A model generated the notes under the pieces. That model had not been told where the DNA came from and did no database searches. It saw nothing but the letters and a program-made list of their open reading frames with translations. The position numbers and the translations under genes are program-made. From Phytophthora colocasiae (Eukaryota; Oomycota; Peronosporomycetes; Peronosporales; Peronosporaceae), in contig JAGKQI010000105.1 in NCBI GenBank assembly GCA_018806915.1, positions 3,658,001 through 3,722,000 on the forward strand: 64,000 bases of DNA. The letters run 5' to 3'. Shown piece by piece: positions 1-10,425 of this stretch (its first letter is position 1; each line of letters begins with the position of its first letter).

Positions 1-952
1 CCCCTCCTGGTCGTTCACGACGCCGGTGTCCGACACGTTGTCTCTGTGGTGTTCCTGGTCGACCTTGAGACCTTCCTCTTCTTTCTCGTTCTGGAGACCG
101 TCGCCGACCTACACTGGGTTCTCGTTCGTCGTTTTCTCTTCGAAGACCTTGTTGGTACCGACCTCGCGGCCCTCTTACTTCACGACCATTGTCCCGCTCA
201 GCTCGTTGCTGTTCACGTGGTACATCTTCAGCACGACGCAGTCTCAACTGTCGAACTTCTTCTCGAAGTTCTTGAAGTTCCGCAGCCATAGCATCTGCAG
301 CCGCAGGTGCCCGTGGTTCTGGTGCATCCCCACCGAGGTTTTGGTCTCCAAGTGGCTCTGGCTCTACAACTCGTCCAAGTACTCCTTCGTTCGCTTCATC
401 GGCTCGTTCCACGTCATGTTGCTCGCCACACGGTTGTTCCAAGTGCTGTTCTCTGCCAGCAGAGCGTCGTAGCTGTCGCTCGTTGCCTGGTGCTTCTTCC
501 AGAGGTACGACCCGAACTCGATCGCTTTCGCCGGGCATTGCGATTTGGCCAAGGACAGCATCGACTAGGTCCTTGCCGCTCTGGAATTCCTGCTCTTCCC
601 CGTTGGCTGCTCTGGTGAGGAATCGCTCAGCGTTCTCCCATTCTCTGCGTGCTTGACTCCTCGTCAATACCCTGGGTTCGCTGGCTTCTCTCGCTGACGG
701 AGCTCTCTTATCTTCATACTCTTCAGGGCTGATCGTGGCTTCGTCGCTGCTACTTCGCGCCACCCCTGCTACCTCATCATTCACTGTTCGACGACTCCGA
801 GAGCTTTCTCGCCTCGTACTTCTCGATCGTGTCAAAGCCTGCTTCCTCGTAGATCTCTTTCGAGCCGTTTCTCTCGTTTCGTTCATCATTACTCGCGTTG
901 AATTCCGTCGGCGCCGTTGTTGCAGTGAGACAAGCCCCTGTATGACCACCAT
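1..952 (-). CDS. Gag-like protein of LTR retrotransposon (partial, open at left edge)
   Basis: A single minus-strand frame stays open from an ATG at 950-952 to base 1, about 317 codons. A second in-frame Met pair about 25 codons in is an equally plausible start, because the first ATG straddles the LTR/PBS boundary and an in-frame TAA lies just upstream. The product is very rich in Arg, Glu and Ser. A short Arg-rich head is followed by an acidic/Arg mixed region, an Ala-rich segment, a coiled-coil-like stretch (AAELQELREEVRQLRLRRAE) and an Arg/Gln/Pro-rich basic tail. This suits a structural nucleic-acid-binding Gag, though no CCHC knuckle is reached before the edge. A competing minus frame at 777-971 is only 64 codons. 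Assignment rests on position behind an LTR and on composition. Confidence 0.5.
   Translation of the reverse strand, partial: MVVIQGLVSLQQRRRRNSTRVMMNETRETARKRSTRKQALTRSRSTRRESSRSRRTVNDEVAGVARSSSDEATISPEEYEDKRAPSAREASEPRVLTRSQARREWENAERFLTRAANGEEQEFQSGKDLVDAVLGQIAMPGESDRVRVVPLEEAPGNERQLRRSAGREQHLEQPCGEQHDVERADEANEGVLGRVVEPEPLGDQNLGGDAPEPRAPAAADAMAAELQELREEVRQLRLRRAEDVPREQQRAERDNGREVRGPRGRYQQGLRRENDEREPSVGRRRSPERERRGRSQGRPGTPQRQRVGHRRRERPGG
932..951 (-). promoter_or_regulatory. Putative primer-binding site
   Basis: Immediately after the LTR end the minus strand reads TGGTGGTCATACAGG, beginning with the TGG expected opposite a tRNA 3' CCA end. The priming tRNA is not identified. Confidence 0.4.
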
Positions 953-1762
953 GTAATGGGTTTAGTCTCACTGCCCACCAGTGGGTCGAATAGCTGGTGC
1001 TGCGCCGGGTGGAATATCCAAGGATCGGGTGCTAAAGAGCACACTTCAACTTCACACGCTCCTGTTGGCTCGGTTCACCGCGCCGGTTTGTTCGATGCTG
1101 CAGCACGAACGCACCTATTTATATTAAAAGCCTAATAGACTTCTACTTTCGTCTTTCGTTCCTTCGTTCCTTCGTTCCTCCGTTCCTTCGTAGACGTCAG
1201 TCCTCGTTGGTCCTCCTGCACTCACGACAGTACTAACTGCTCGTCCTCCAAGTCCCGCGACTTACGCTACCCGGCCGTACCAGGTGAGTCGTCTTCCGAC
1301 CCTCGACTGGCTGCCACGTTCGTCACCGCTTGGAAACCCGATAGTCCTCCTCTCGCTTGTACACCAAGTTCCTCTTTAAACCGCCGCCCTTCGTTCCTCT
1401 CGTACAACCACTCGGTTGCTTTGACGCCACTTCGTGTCTACGAAGTGCGCCTTACTCGTCGTTTCTCGGGGTGCTCTCCAGCCGTCCGATTTGCAAGTGA
1501 GCTTCGGGCTCATCGTGCCTTCCGTCTGTCTCCTCATAGTGCACGTCCAGCATAGATCTCACTTCGCGTGACTCGTGCCGTCAACCAATACGGTCTCTCC
1601 TATTGGCACTTCCATCGCAGTCAGTGTCACTTCTGTAGGCGGCTTCAAGCACGATCGTGGGTCTAACCCAGATCCAGGTTGAAGTTCTCGCCGATCCACT
1701 TCCAACAGTCGCTGAGCTGCCCGTTCACAACTTTGGCCCACTTCGGGGTCCAACCTGTTACA
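952..1762 (-). repeat. 5' LTR of the left-edge retrotransposon
   Basis: On the minus strand it starts TGTAACAGG at 1762 and ends ATTACA at 952. A TATA-like box (TATAAATA, minus strand) lies at 1116-1123, in a sensible position for U3/R. A short tandem stretch of the unit TTCCTTCG lies around 1156-1190. Boundaries come from the TG...CA ends and from the abrupt change to E(z) sequence at 1763. A matching 3' LTR would lie outside the window. Confidence 0.6.
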
Positions 1763-4700
1763 AAACCAAAGTCTTCTTCTTTTTTGCATCGACCAACCAG
1801 TGCATCGGGAGGAAATGCACGACCGAAGGCTAAAGATCGACGTCGTGCCAAGAGCAATAAGAATAACTGGCGAGAAGAAGAAGTGTCAGCGCAGAACAAG
1901 CAGCCAGCGGAGGTGGTGGATTTGCTGTCGTCTTCCTCCTCGAGCTCGTCAGATTCATCGCGTGGTCGTCGCTCACGCGTCTCGTCAATGGCTTCAGTGT
2001 CATCGTTGACATCGTCGGACAGTGAGTCGCTTCCAGAGACGCATGTACAATCAGGGAAGAACCGACTGATGCTGAATGGCCGCGTGCAAATGGGAAACAA
2101 GCCACGTCCAGACAGTCAATCTAGACAGCATGGGAAAACTACCGAGCCGGCAGATCGCCCACGCTTCGCATCTCACAGTAATAGCTACCAGACAAGTAAA
2201 TCGTCAGGAACAGTACGTCCTGGAAAACGTAAACGTGTCAAGCCGCAGATGCGTCGGGAGTCTACTAGCGTTAACAACAACGGAGGCAAGATACAAGCGG
2301 ATCAACCGACGAAGAGGAAGACGCATACGAAGAAGCCTACTCCGATCAGTTTACAAACTCGTCGTGCTTTGCCGAAACCCGCGACAGCGACCCGGAGTGA
2401 TCCGTTATCTCTACTGTCTTCGTCATCGTCGTCTTCAGCAAACTCCTCTTCACCAGATTCGTCGCCGAGACCAACGCCACCTCGAAAATCTGCGGCTGTA
2501 TCTCCAGCGTCTGCACCTCACGTGTGGGAAGGAGAGATGGACGCGTTTGGGCGGTATCGCTGCCGCAAATCTGTTTCTGGTAACTCCAGCACGCCATCCC
2601 GTCACGCACGGCCTGTGTCACCAATGTCAGCATCTGCAGTCACGGCGAAGTCGATGCCATCGCGAACACCTTCTACTTCGCCGTCGCCGAGAAAGAAACG
2701 GCGAGTGGTGTCTGACTTTAACATCGATCACATGGCGCTCGATAACCTGCAGGCGCAAGAGCGCGAGCTGGCGTGGATTCGATCTCAGCACAAGCAAACG
2801 CTGAACCTGTCACGTCCGTCGAAACCCGTAGTCCACAAAGACAAAGCGCATCGCGAAGTGATCGAAGTCGATGGCCACTCAAGTGTCACGTGTTCGATGG
2901 AAGGTGGCGCTCATGGAGAACAAAAGAAGATCGAGGTCAAGTCCTCTGATCCTGTTGGACCCGCCCCGGTGATTTCTCATACGGAGATCCTCCACCCTAC
3001 ATCTTATCGTGGTGTTTTTTTCGACAAAGCTCCGCCGAATCTGCTGTCGATACGCGATCACGTGTGCAGCGCGCCGTTTGAGTCGGATTGCGACCATCCG
3101 CTCACATTTTACGGTATGCTGCTGTATCGTCGGATTCATCTTTATTCAATTCATGCTATTGCTATGTCTGATCTTGTTCACTTGCTCTGGTTTACTAACT
3201 GTATGTGTTGTGAATGTATTGTGTAGACGAAACGGACACGCTGATAAGCCACTGTGCGATCCTGGAAAGCTTTGGCAAGCCAACGCAGTGTATTTCGTCC
3301 GTGTTTCCAACGGAGGTGGTCAAACCTCAGAGCGATGTCACGCTGTCTGTGAGCTCTTTAGTAACGGCGCACCTCCCCATCATTCGCCGCTGCCACCAAC
3401 GAAAAGTGCAAGCCATCGTATCGGAGGCGCGTCAGAAGGTCTCCGCGTATCAAGCAGCACTGAAGAAGCACCGTCGAGTTCGTCGCGGTATGTTTTGTAT
3501 TTCGACGCAGCAATACTCGGCAGACTACTGTGACTAAAGATTTTGTGTTTGTAGAGATGACACCACATATCTTACCTCGCTCTCGTGCAGAAAAGCACGC
3601 CGTGAAGCAGCTCAAGACTTTGCAGCACGCGTGTGCCTTTGGTGTTGGAGATGTCTCGTTTCAGATGGGTCGTGGCGAGAGTTGCGTGCGAGAGAAGACA
3701 CTATCGTCGCTAGTCCAGATTAACCGCAGTGTATTGGTTCGTCCACTGCGGAAGTACACGACGAGTGTTGGGCTGCGCTTGAACTATCGTGTTGATGACG
3801 ACCCGATCCTACGGTACACAGCCACCACGAGGCCAAGTGGAGGTGGTAATGTTGGGCTGCTATTTAAAATCTGTTATTATTGCACTACTTTGCTGTCGTA
3901 GCATTTACATGCTGTTAAAACATTTTTCGCACTATTTTTACACCGATTTTCCAACAGTAATTCGTAGTGATGCTGAAAATTTCTGTGACTCCGGCAAACA
4001 AACACGAGAAGCCGAGGTGTCTGGTAGCGCGTTTCGTGGATGTGTTCGTCACGTTCATACATGTTGTTGCGAGCTGCCGTGAACGTATACAGTACTCCAA
4101 CAAGAACGAAATCTCGCCCCTCTATATTTTGTCCTCGTTATGGACGTTATTAGATGGAGGGGACATCGAACTCGAAATCCATCTCAGAGATCTCCGAGTT
4201 GAATGCATCAGAATCGTCGTTATCGGGAGCATATGAGCTGTCTGAGCTGTATGTTGTCCCCGCAGCAATGCCCATTGCACTGGGCTGATTGTTTTATGAG
4301 GAGTTTTGCCTAAAAGAGAGACCGATATTAGCACTGACCTCCAAGCCGTTTTACAACTGCTATGCAGAAACAGTCTCAGCAACCTCTTCGAAGTAAGGTT
4401 TTATCTGTAATCCTAGCAGTACCTCGTGCGCATTAGCGACTAACAGGAACGTAGTACGTGTAACAGGTCATTAGTACTTGAGATTAGAGCGGATCCGAGT
4501 AACAGGCTCTAGGCTGCAATCCTGTTGTCGACTAACAGGATCGTAGTGGTTGTAACAGGTCATTAGTATTTGAGACTAGAGCAACAGGTATGTAGTGCCT
4601 ACGCAACAGCTTTTAATTATTTCCCGTAATGTTGGAGAGTTGTCGAAGAAGAACGGCCTACGAATCGGCAATGTGGCTGATGAGGAGGTGGTGGAGTATG

Positions 4701-6597
4701 TGCTTCGTCTGGTGATTGGTCGTCTCGGAGACTCGGAGCAGGTATTTCACGCGCTGAAGAGCGAGCTCGATTTTTCTCAGGCGTACACAGCATACAGCGA
4801 ATTGAAGAAGCTGCACGACGCGAGGCAGCGAGCAAAGGCGAGATTGGATCACGTGGAGAAGCTTGGTCACGACGGAGTGCATAGGGGAGATGCTGATGTC
4901 GCGGCTCTCGTGAACTTGATGGAGCAGTCGTCACTGTCGAAAGTCTCCCGCGCAAGATCCTTGAGTCGGCGCTTACAGCCACCGATCTGCAGCCTCGAGT
5001 CGAGCATCGTGGACGGTCTCGTGGACAGCGCGTCGGCGGGCATAGCGGCGATGGGTTTGCGAGCGACGGACTCGTACAACGAGTTGGTGGACGTGTACTG
5101 CGGCTCGTTCTGTCGGATGTGCTACACGTACAATTGCCACGAGCACGGCGGCGACCATCCGCTCCCTGCCAGACGCGTGGATCCCGCGTACCCTCGAGTC
5201 GGAGTGGCGCCGCGTGCTGCTTGTGGTGATGATTCTGTCGAAGATGCGTGTGATGTTACGATGTGTGGTTCCTCGTCAGATGAGGAGGTGGTTTATCTAG
5301 GCAGAGAGACGAACAGCACGAAGCCGATGCTCGATCCGTCAGAGTACGTGGATGCGTCCCATGTTCCGCTGGTGACAAGAAAGATGCGGTCGTTCCTGTC
5401 TACAAGTAGTGTCTGTTCCAAGCTGTGCTGGAAGGTTGGCGACGTGAAGAGCGTCGTCAAAGATGAGGGTAACGGTATACCAGCAGTGGCGCTGGGTGTG
5501 CTTCGAAAGCTTCGTGAAACAATGGGCGACAACTCGTGTTTGCTGGCCGCTGTGGTGGGTTCAGTGTCGTGTGGGGAAGTGCATCAGTGGATCGAGAAGG
5601 AGAAGGCCAGTGGAGAATACGGTACGGCAAGTCGTCGTACTCGCAATTGGAAGCGCGGTCGACGGTCTGGCGGGAGTAACCACGAGTTGGTGCAACGGAC
5701 GCGCAACCAGCGCCTGCAGGATCGCGGCACGGCGAACCACGAGTACGAACCGTGCATGCACGAGGGCATGTGCGACTCGACGGGGTGTTCTTGCATGAAA
5801 CGTGACCACATGTGCGAGAAGGCGTGCGCTTGTTCTCGTGACTGTCCGAATAGGTACGCGCTGCAGTGCACAGAGTATTGAACGATCACGTCGAGTGCAG
5901 CTTCAGCGCTGTGTCGTTAGTGGCGACAAAGGCCTTTGGTTGGGGGTGAGACTGGGAGGGCTGACTAGTCTGTGTGTGTTCTGTCGACAGGTTTGAAGGT
6001 TGTTCATGTTCACCAGGTGAATGTCGTACGAGTAAGTGCCCATGCTTTACAGCTCTGCGCGAATGTGACCCGGATGTGTGTGTGTCGTGCGGGGCGAGCG
6101 AGTTGGCGGTGTACAGTACCGTTATGGATGGCACGTGCGCACGCACGACGTGTGGCAATATGAACGTGATCCGTCGGAGGCACAAAAGGTTGGGCATGAG
6201 TTTTTCATCCATCCATGGATACGGCATGTACGCGCTAGAGCGTATTCTAGCGAGCGAATTTGTGTACGAGTACAACGGCGCGGTGCTGTCGCAGGACGAG
6301 GCCGAACGTAGAGGTCTGATCTACGACAAGATGGAAATGAGTTATTTGTTCGATCACAACGAAGATGCCGTGCTGGATGCGCTTCGGGACGGCAACAAGA
6401 GCAAGTTCATCAACCACGAGGGCGATACTCCGAATTGCACGGCGAAGGTGGTGAGTGTGAGTGGTGTACACCACATCACCATCTGGGCGCTGTGCGACAT
6501 CGCGGTGGGTGAAGAACTGGTGTTCGACTACGGTTACAAGCGCAACGTTGGTCCGGACTGGAGTCAGCGTCGGGAGGTATCGAAGGATACCACTTAG
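1763..6597 (+). pseudogene. E(z)-like: E(z)/EZH-like histone methyltransferase, copy A (5'-truncated, MITE-interrupted)
   Basis: Family role: E(z)/EZH proteins are the catalytic subunit of PRC2 and methylate H3K27. Exons by comparison with copy B: 1763-3113 (partial), 3227-3487, 3555-5853 and 5991-6597, with GT-AG introns of 113, 67 and 137 bp. The CXC domain is visible (PCMHEGMCDSTGCSCMK, then CEKACACSRDCPNR). It joins across intron 3 to a second Cys cluster (FEGCSCSPGECRTSKCPCF) and the SET domain: HGYGMYA, EFVYEYNGAVLSQDEAERRG, the NH...PNC motif and GEELVFDYGY. The last intron is 44 bp shorter than in B and C. The start and the first ~170 codons are replaced by an LTR retrotransposon, and a 770-bp element splits exon 3 at 3856-4625 and brings in stops. 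The SET exon itself is open to its TAG, so a truncated CXC-SET product is conceivable, but a full protein is not. Confidence 0.85.
3856..4625. mobile_element. MITE-like DNA transposon in E(z) exon 3
   Basis: The insert is absent from copies B, D and D', which give the empty site. It is flanked by a 10-bp direct repeat GTAATGTTGG (3846-3855 and 4626-4635). The ends are imperfect inverted repeats: about 24 of 36 positions match, including shared TTAAAA, CTGTT and GCACTAC blocks. It has no coding capacity. The right half holds repeats of AACAGG, including a roughly 30-bp sequence present twice (about 4460-4490 and 4552-4582), resembling subterminal transposase-binding repeats. A 9-10 bp duplication suits a Mutator-like (MULE) non-autonomous element, but no transposase is present to prove it. 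Net gain is 780 bp. Confidence 0.75.
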
Positions 6598-7300
6598 ATC
6601 CTCCCGTTTCCAAGATCAAGTCGACCGTCGTTCCCAGTATATGGTACGTGGTCTATATAACAACGGTAGGACATTGTAGCAATAATCACCAATGGTATTG
6701 TGGATTGATGGGTGTGTGCTGTGTTGCGACAGGTCGATTCGCAGTGGCGCAAGTATTCACGTTGATCCACCAAACAACTGGATCGACATGTAAGGGGTCA
6801 AGAACTTCAAGGCATCATGACAATATCTCGGTTATAGTATATATAAGGAGGAATGATTGTGGACACCTGAAAACAAACCAAAGCAGTCCATTGCAACGGG
6901 GAAGTTGTCGATAATCCGCCAGGGCCAACCTATCCCTATCCAAACAGTATGAGCAAGGATTGGTTTCTAATAAAGAAAGCTACAAGTCTGTTAAATCAAT
7001 TTATCCAGTTGAGTGAATGTAGCAACCCAGCAATCGATTCATTTTCTAACTCGATGTCAATAACACCATCTCAGCACACCTAATGTACTAGATAATCGTG
7101 ACACCGTTATTTTAGTGCGGGAATTATTCCGTTGTCTCCTACAATCTATATTCACACAACAACACGGCCTGCCATGTATTACTATTAGATCGCCGGAACA
7201 TCATCAAACAATTCTGCTATTTGTCTCAAGCACGTTGCTATTCTTATACATTAAATGTATGTTTATATATAAATGGCTATTGCAAATGGTTCTCTTGCAG
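6598..7300. repeat. 3' flank of E(z) copy A
   Basis: AT-richer non-coding sequence after the SET stop codon, present beside all the 3'-end copies (7315-7875, 20766-21475 with 36007-36233, 42714-43326, 43403-44015, 58093-58803). It contains TATATAT-like stretches and AATAAAG at about 6970, a possible polyadenylation signal. I see no coding region in it. Confidence 0.7.
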
Positions 7301-7875
7301 TCCGTATGATCGATTGTGTGAATATAGATTGTAGGAGACAACGGAATAATTCCCACACTAAAATAACGGTGTCACGATTATTTAGTACATTAGGTGTGCT
7401 GAAATGGTGTTATTGACATCGAGTTAGAAAATGAATCGATTGCTGGGTTGCTACATTCACTCAACTGGATAAATTGATTTAACAGACTTGTAGCTTTCTT
7501 TATTAGAAACCAATCCTTGCTCATACTGTTTGGATAGGGATAGGTTGGCCCTGGCGGATTATCGACAACTTCCCCGTTGCAATGAACTGCTTTGGTTTGT
7601 TTTCAGGTGTCCACAATCATTCCTCCTTATATATACTATAACCGAGATATTGTCATGATGCCTTGAAGTTCTTGACCCCTTACATGTCGATCCAGTTGTT
7701 TGGTGGATCAACGTGAATACTTGCGCCACTGCGAATCGACCTGTCGCAACACAGCACACACCCATCAATCCACAATACCATTGGTGATTATTGCTACAAT
7801 GTCCTACCGTTGTTATATAGACCACGTACCATATACTGGGAACGACGGTCGACTTGATCTTGGAAACGGGAGGAT

Positions 7876-9327
7876 CTAAGTGGTATCCTTCGATACCTCC
7901 CGACGCTGACTCCAGTCCGGACCAACGTTGCGCTTGTAACCGTAGTCGAACACCAGTTCTTCACCCACCGCGATGTCGCACAGCGCCCAGATGGTGATGT
8001 GGTGTACACCACTCACACTCACCACCTTCGCCGTGCAATTCGGAGTATCGCCCTCGTGGTTGATGAACTTGCTCTTGTTGCCGTCCCGAAGCGCATCCAG
8101 CACGGCATCTTCGTTGAGATCGAACAAATAACTCATTTCCATCTTGTCGTAGATCAGACCTCTACGTTCGGCCTCGTCCTGCGACAGCACCGCGCCGTTG
8201 TACTCGTACACAAATTCGCTCGCTAGAATACGCTCTAGCGCGTACATGCCGTATCCATGGATGGATGAAAAACTCATGCCCAACCTTTTGTGCCTCCTAC
8301 GGATCACGTTCATATTGCCACACGTCGTGCGTGCGCACGTGCCATCCATAACGGTACTGTACACCGCCAACTCGCTCGCCCCGCACGACACACACATCCG
8401 GGTCACATTCGCGCAGAGCTGTAAAGCATGGGCACTTACTCGTACGACATTCACCTGGTGAACATGAACAACCTTCAAACCTGTCGACAGAACACACACA
8501 GACTAGTCAGCCCTCCCAGTCTCACCCCCAACCAAAGGCCTTTGTCGTCACGAACGACACAGCGCTGAAGCTGCACTCGACGTGATCGTTCAATACTTGG
8601 GCGATCATCGCCAGACCACCATCTGACACTGACATACTGCTGTGCACTGCAGCGCGTACCTATTCGGACAGTCACGAGAACAAGCGCACGCCTTCTCGCA
8701 CATGTGGTCACGTTTCATGCAAGAACACCCCGTCGAGTCGCACATGCCCTCGTGCATGCACGGTTCGTACTCGTGGTTCGCCGTGCCGCGATCCTGCAGG
8801 CGCTGGTTGCGCGTCCGTTGCACCAACTCGTGGTTACTCCCGCCAGACCGTCGACCGCGCTTCCAATTGCGAGTACGACGACTTGCCGTACCGTATTCTC
8901 CACTGGCCTTCTCCTTCTCGATCCACTGATGCACTTCCCCACACGACACTGAAACCACCACAGCGGCCAGCAAACACGAGTTGTCGCCCATTGTTTCACG
9001 AAGCTTTCGAAGCACACCCAGCGCCACTGCTGGTATACCGTTACCCTCATCTTTGACGACGCTCTTCACGTCGCCAACCTTCCAGCACAGCTTGGAACAG
9101 ACACTACTTGTAGACAGGAACGACCGCATCTTTCTTGTCACCAGCGGAACATGGGACGCATCCACGTACTCTGACGGATCGAGCATCGGCTTCGTGCTGT
9201 TCGTCTCTCTGCCTAAATAAACCACCTCCTCATCTGACGAGGAACCACACATCGTAACATCACACGCATCTTCGACAGAATCATCACCACAAGCAGCACG
9301 CGGCGCCACTCCGACTTGAGGGTACGC
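7876..9327 (-). pseudogene. E(z)-like: E(z)-like copy C, CXC-SET fragment
   Basis: Inverted duplicate of the 3' half of the gene. Exon 3 (part) is 8661-9327, the intron 8481-8660 (180 bp, GT-AG), and the SET exon 7876-8480 with its normal TAG. It keeps both CXC Cys clusters, the SET core (EYNGAVLSQDEAERRG; DYGYKRN) and no frameshift, so this is the cleanest CXC-SET segment in the window. Upstream coding sequence ends at 9327 against a truncated Gypsy LTR, so there is no native start or promoter. A Met near the junction would be the earliest start. Compared with copy A, the exon-3 end has the full-length intron. It is called a pseudogene because about two thirds of the coding region is missing. 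Confidence 0.85.
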
Positions 9328-9333
9328 TGACAG

Positions 9334-9578
9334 CGGCAAGAACACACTTCACAGATCTGTGTGTGACACATCGTATCACACACGTTAAATGTACCCATGT
9401 GAGGGCAGTCAGCTCAGAGCCACACATTGTATTTTTGATTAGGATTTAGTATGCTAGATACTGAATCCGTTACCTTTAGGACTAGGGCAAAAATAGTCAA
9501 TACAATTCAGTTTGCCTTTTACATAATTAGTGTCAGTCCTTTATTATAGGGACAGTGATTCTGTGAGTCCCATATTTA
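9334..9578 (+). repeat. E1 5' LTR, truncated
   Basis: Matches the middle of the E1/E2 3' LTR (from the CGGCAAG...CACACTT block to CATATTTAG). The first ~60 bp are missing at the copy C junction. The remaining LTR end is displaced to 11998-12102. Confidence 0.75.
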
Positions 9579-10425
9579 GAACCGGCCAGTCCACAATGGC
9601 CTTGACCTTTGCTGGATCAGCACGAAGGCCATGCTACCCAATGGAGCACCCTAGGAAAGAGATTTCTTCCGCGCCAAAGACGCACTTGTCGGTGTTGGCG
9701 TACAACTTGTTTGTGCGCATGCACTCGAGCACAGCTCTCACGTGTTCCACGTGCACCTCGACGTCAGTCTTGCCGTGTTCAGCCTGACTGTGGACGAACA
9801 CGTCGTCGAAATACGTCTGTGCGAATGCCCGCAGGGGCCTGAACAGCTGCGTCACTAGACGATTGAACGTGGCAGGAGCGTTCGAGAGCCCTTCGGGCAT
9901 TACGAGCCATTCCCAGAGCATACCGCTCGGGGTGCTCACCGCTGTAAGCGGGATATCACTAGCTCGCATGAGCAGCTGAAAGTAGCCATCGACTTAGTCG
10001 AGTGCACTATACATAGCCCACCATGTTGTTCTGAAGAACATCCTTCCTAGGAATCGTGGCAGCGTTGAGCTAATTAAAAGTGTGAACGATACGCCACTTG
10101 CCATTCGGCTTTCTGCCACAGAACGTTGGCGCGGAGTGCGAAGACTTGCTCTCGCGCACGAGACCCGCAGCGTGCTTCTCTCGGAATAAGGTGTCAATGA
10201 CGCCGCATTGCTCTTTGAGAAGAGGCCACTGCCGGGCCACGCAGTATTTAGTTTCGGGAACTACGTCGATCTCGTGACGAACGCCTCGGTCAGGAGGCAG
10301 GCCACTCGGTGGTTCCTTCGAGACAACGTCTCCATATTCCTTCAGCAAGGAGTAGAAGGGATCCGAGGGGTTCTTGAGGATCTCCGATCCACTCCTGGCG
10401 TTCAACGCGGTCTTGACCCTGGCCA
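9579..10425 (-). pseudogene. E1 reverse transcriptase segment, inverted
   Basis: On the minus strand this reads the PR-RT linker and RT fingers/palm: KPNGKWRIVHTFN (10070-10426), then the block with YFDDVFVHSQ (9634-9969), the RT catalytic YxDD motif. It opposes the rest of E1. It contains the family frameshift between the two blocks and a TAA that E3 also has. The left end joins the LTR at CATATTTAG and the right end joins gag. Confidence 0.8.

Larger units (their letters stand above)
1..1762 (-). mobile_element. LTR retrotransposon, 5' part, inserted in E(z) copy A
   Basis: The element reads leftward and leaves the window at base 1. It consists of an 811-bp LTR (952-1762) followed by a primer-binding-like site and a gag-like frame. 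Its outer end begins TGTAACAGG at 1762, exactly where identity between E(z) copy A and copy B stops (A matches B from 1763). The insertion therefore truncates copy A. The LTR ends TGTAACA...ATTACA are imperfect inverted repeats, as usual for LTR elements. It differs in sequence from the E1-E3 Gypsy family. The superfamily cannot be assigned because protease, RT and integrase lie outside the window. Confidence 0.7.
5186..9327. repeat. Inverted repeat (palindrome) I of the E(z) CXC-SET region
   Basis: Left arm 5186-7158 (end of exon 3, intron, SET exon and 3' flank of copy A) is mirrored by 7315-9327 (copy C). The spacer is 7159-7314. The left part of the spacer is still E(z) 3'-flank sequence, also seen on the minus strand around 21000-21130. 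Arms are nearly identical apart from the 44-bp intron difference and scattered substitutions. A transcript through the region could fold into a long hairpin. Confidence 0.9.

Noticed and set aside
26..618. Plus-strand frames of 80-150 codons
   Set aside because: They are shadows opposite the minus-strand gag-like frame, rich in Leu/Val/Ser as expected for the complement of an Arg/Glu-rich coding strand.
777..971. 64-codon minus-strand frame near the LTR end
   Set aside because: It overlaps a much longer open minus frame (1-952) with a better composition and position for gag, and its start lies within the LTR.
3846..4635. Intron in E(z) exon 3 of copy A
   Set aside because: There are no GT-AG borders at the insertion, a 10-bp direct repeat flanks it, and B, D and D' lack it. 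It is a transposon insertion.
5861..5880. Exon 3 of E(z) continuing past NR to the TGA or TAG beyond
   Set aside because: Splicing at AATAG/GTACGC to CGACAG/GTTTGAA restores the expected CXC sequence (CPNRFEGCSC). Reading through leaves the domain.
5293..5889. Minus-strand frames across E(z) exon 3
   Set aside because: Opposite-strand shadows. The plus frame has conserved CXC cysteines and splice sites, the minus frames have nothing recognisable.
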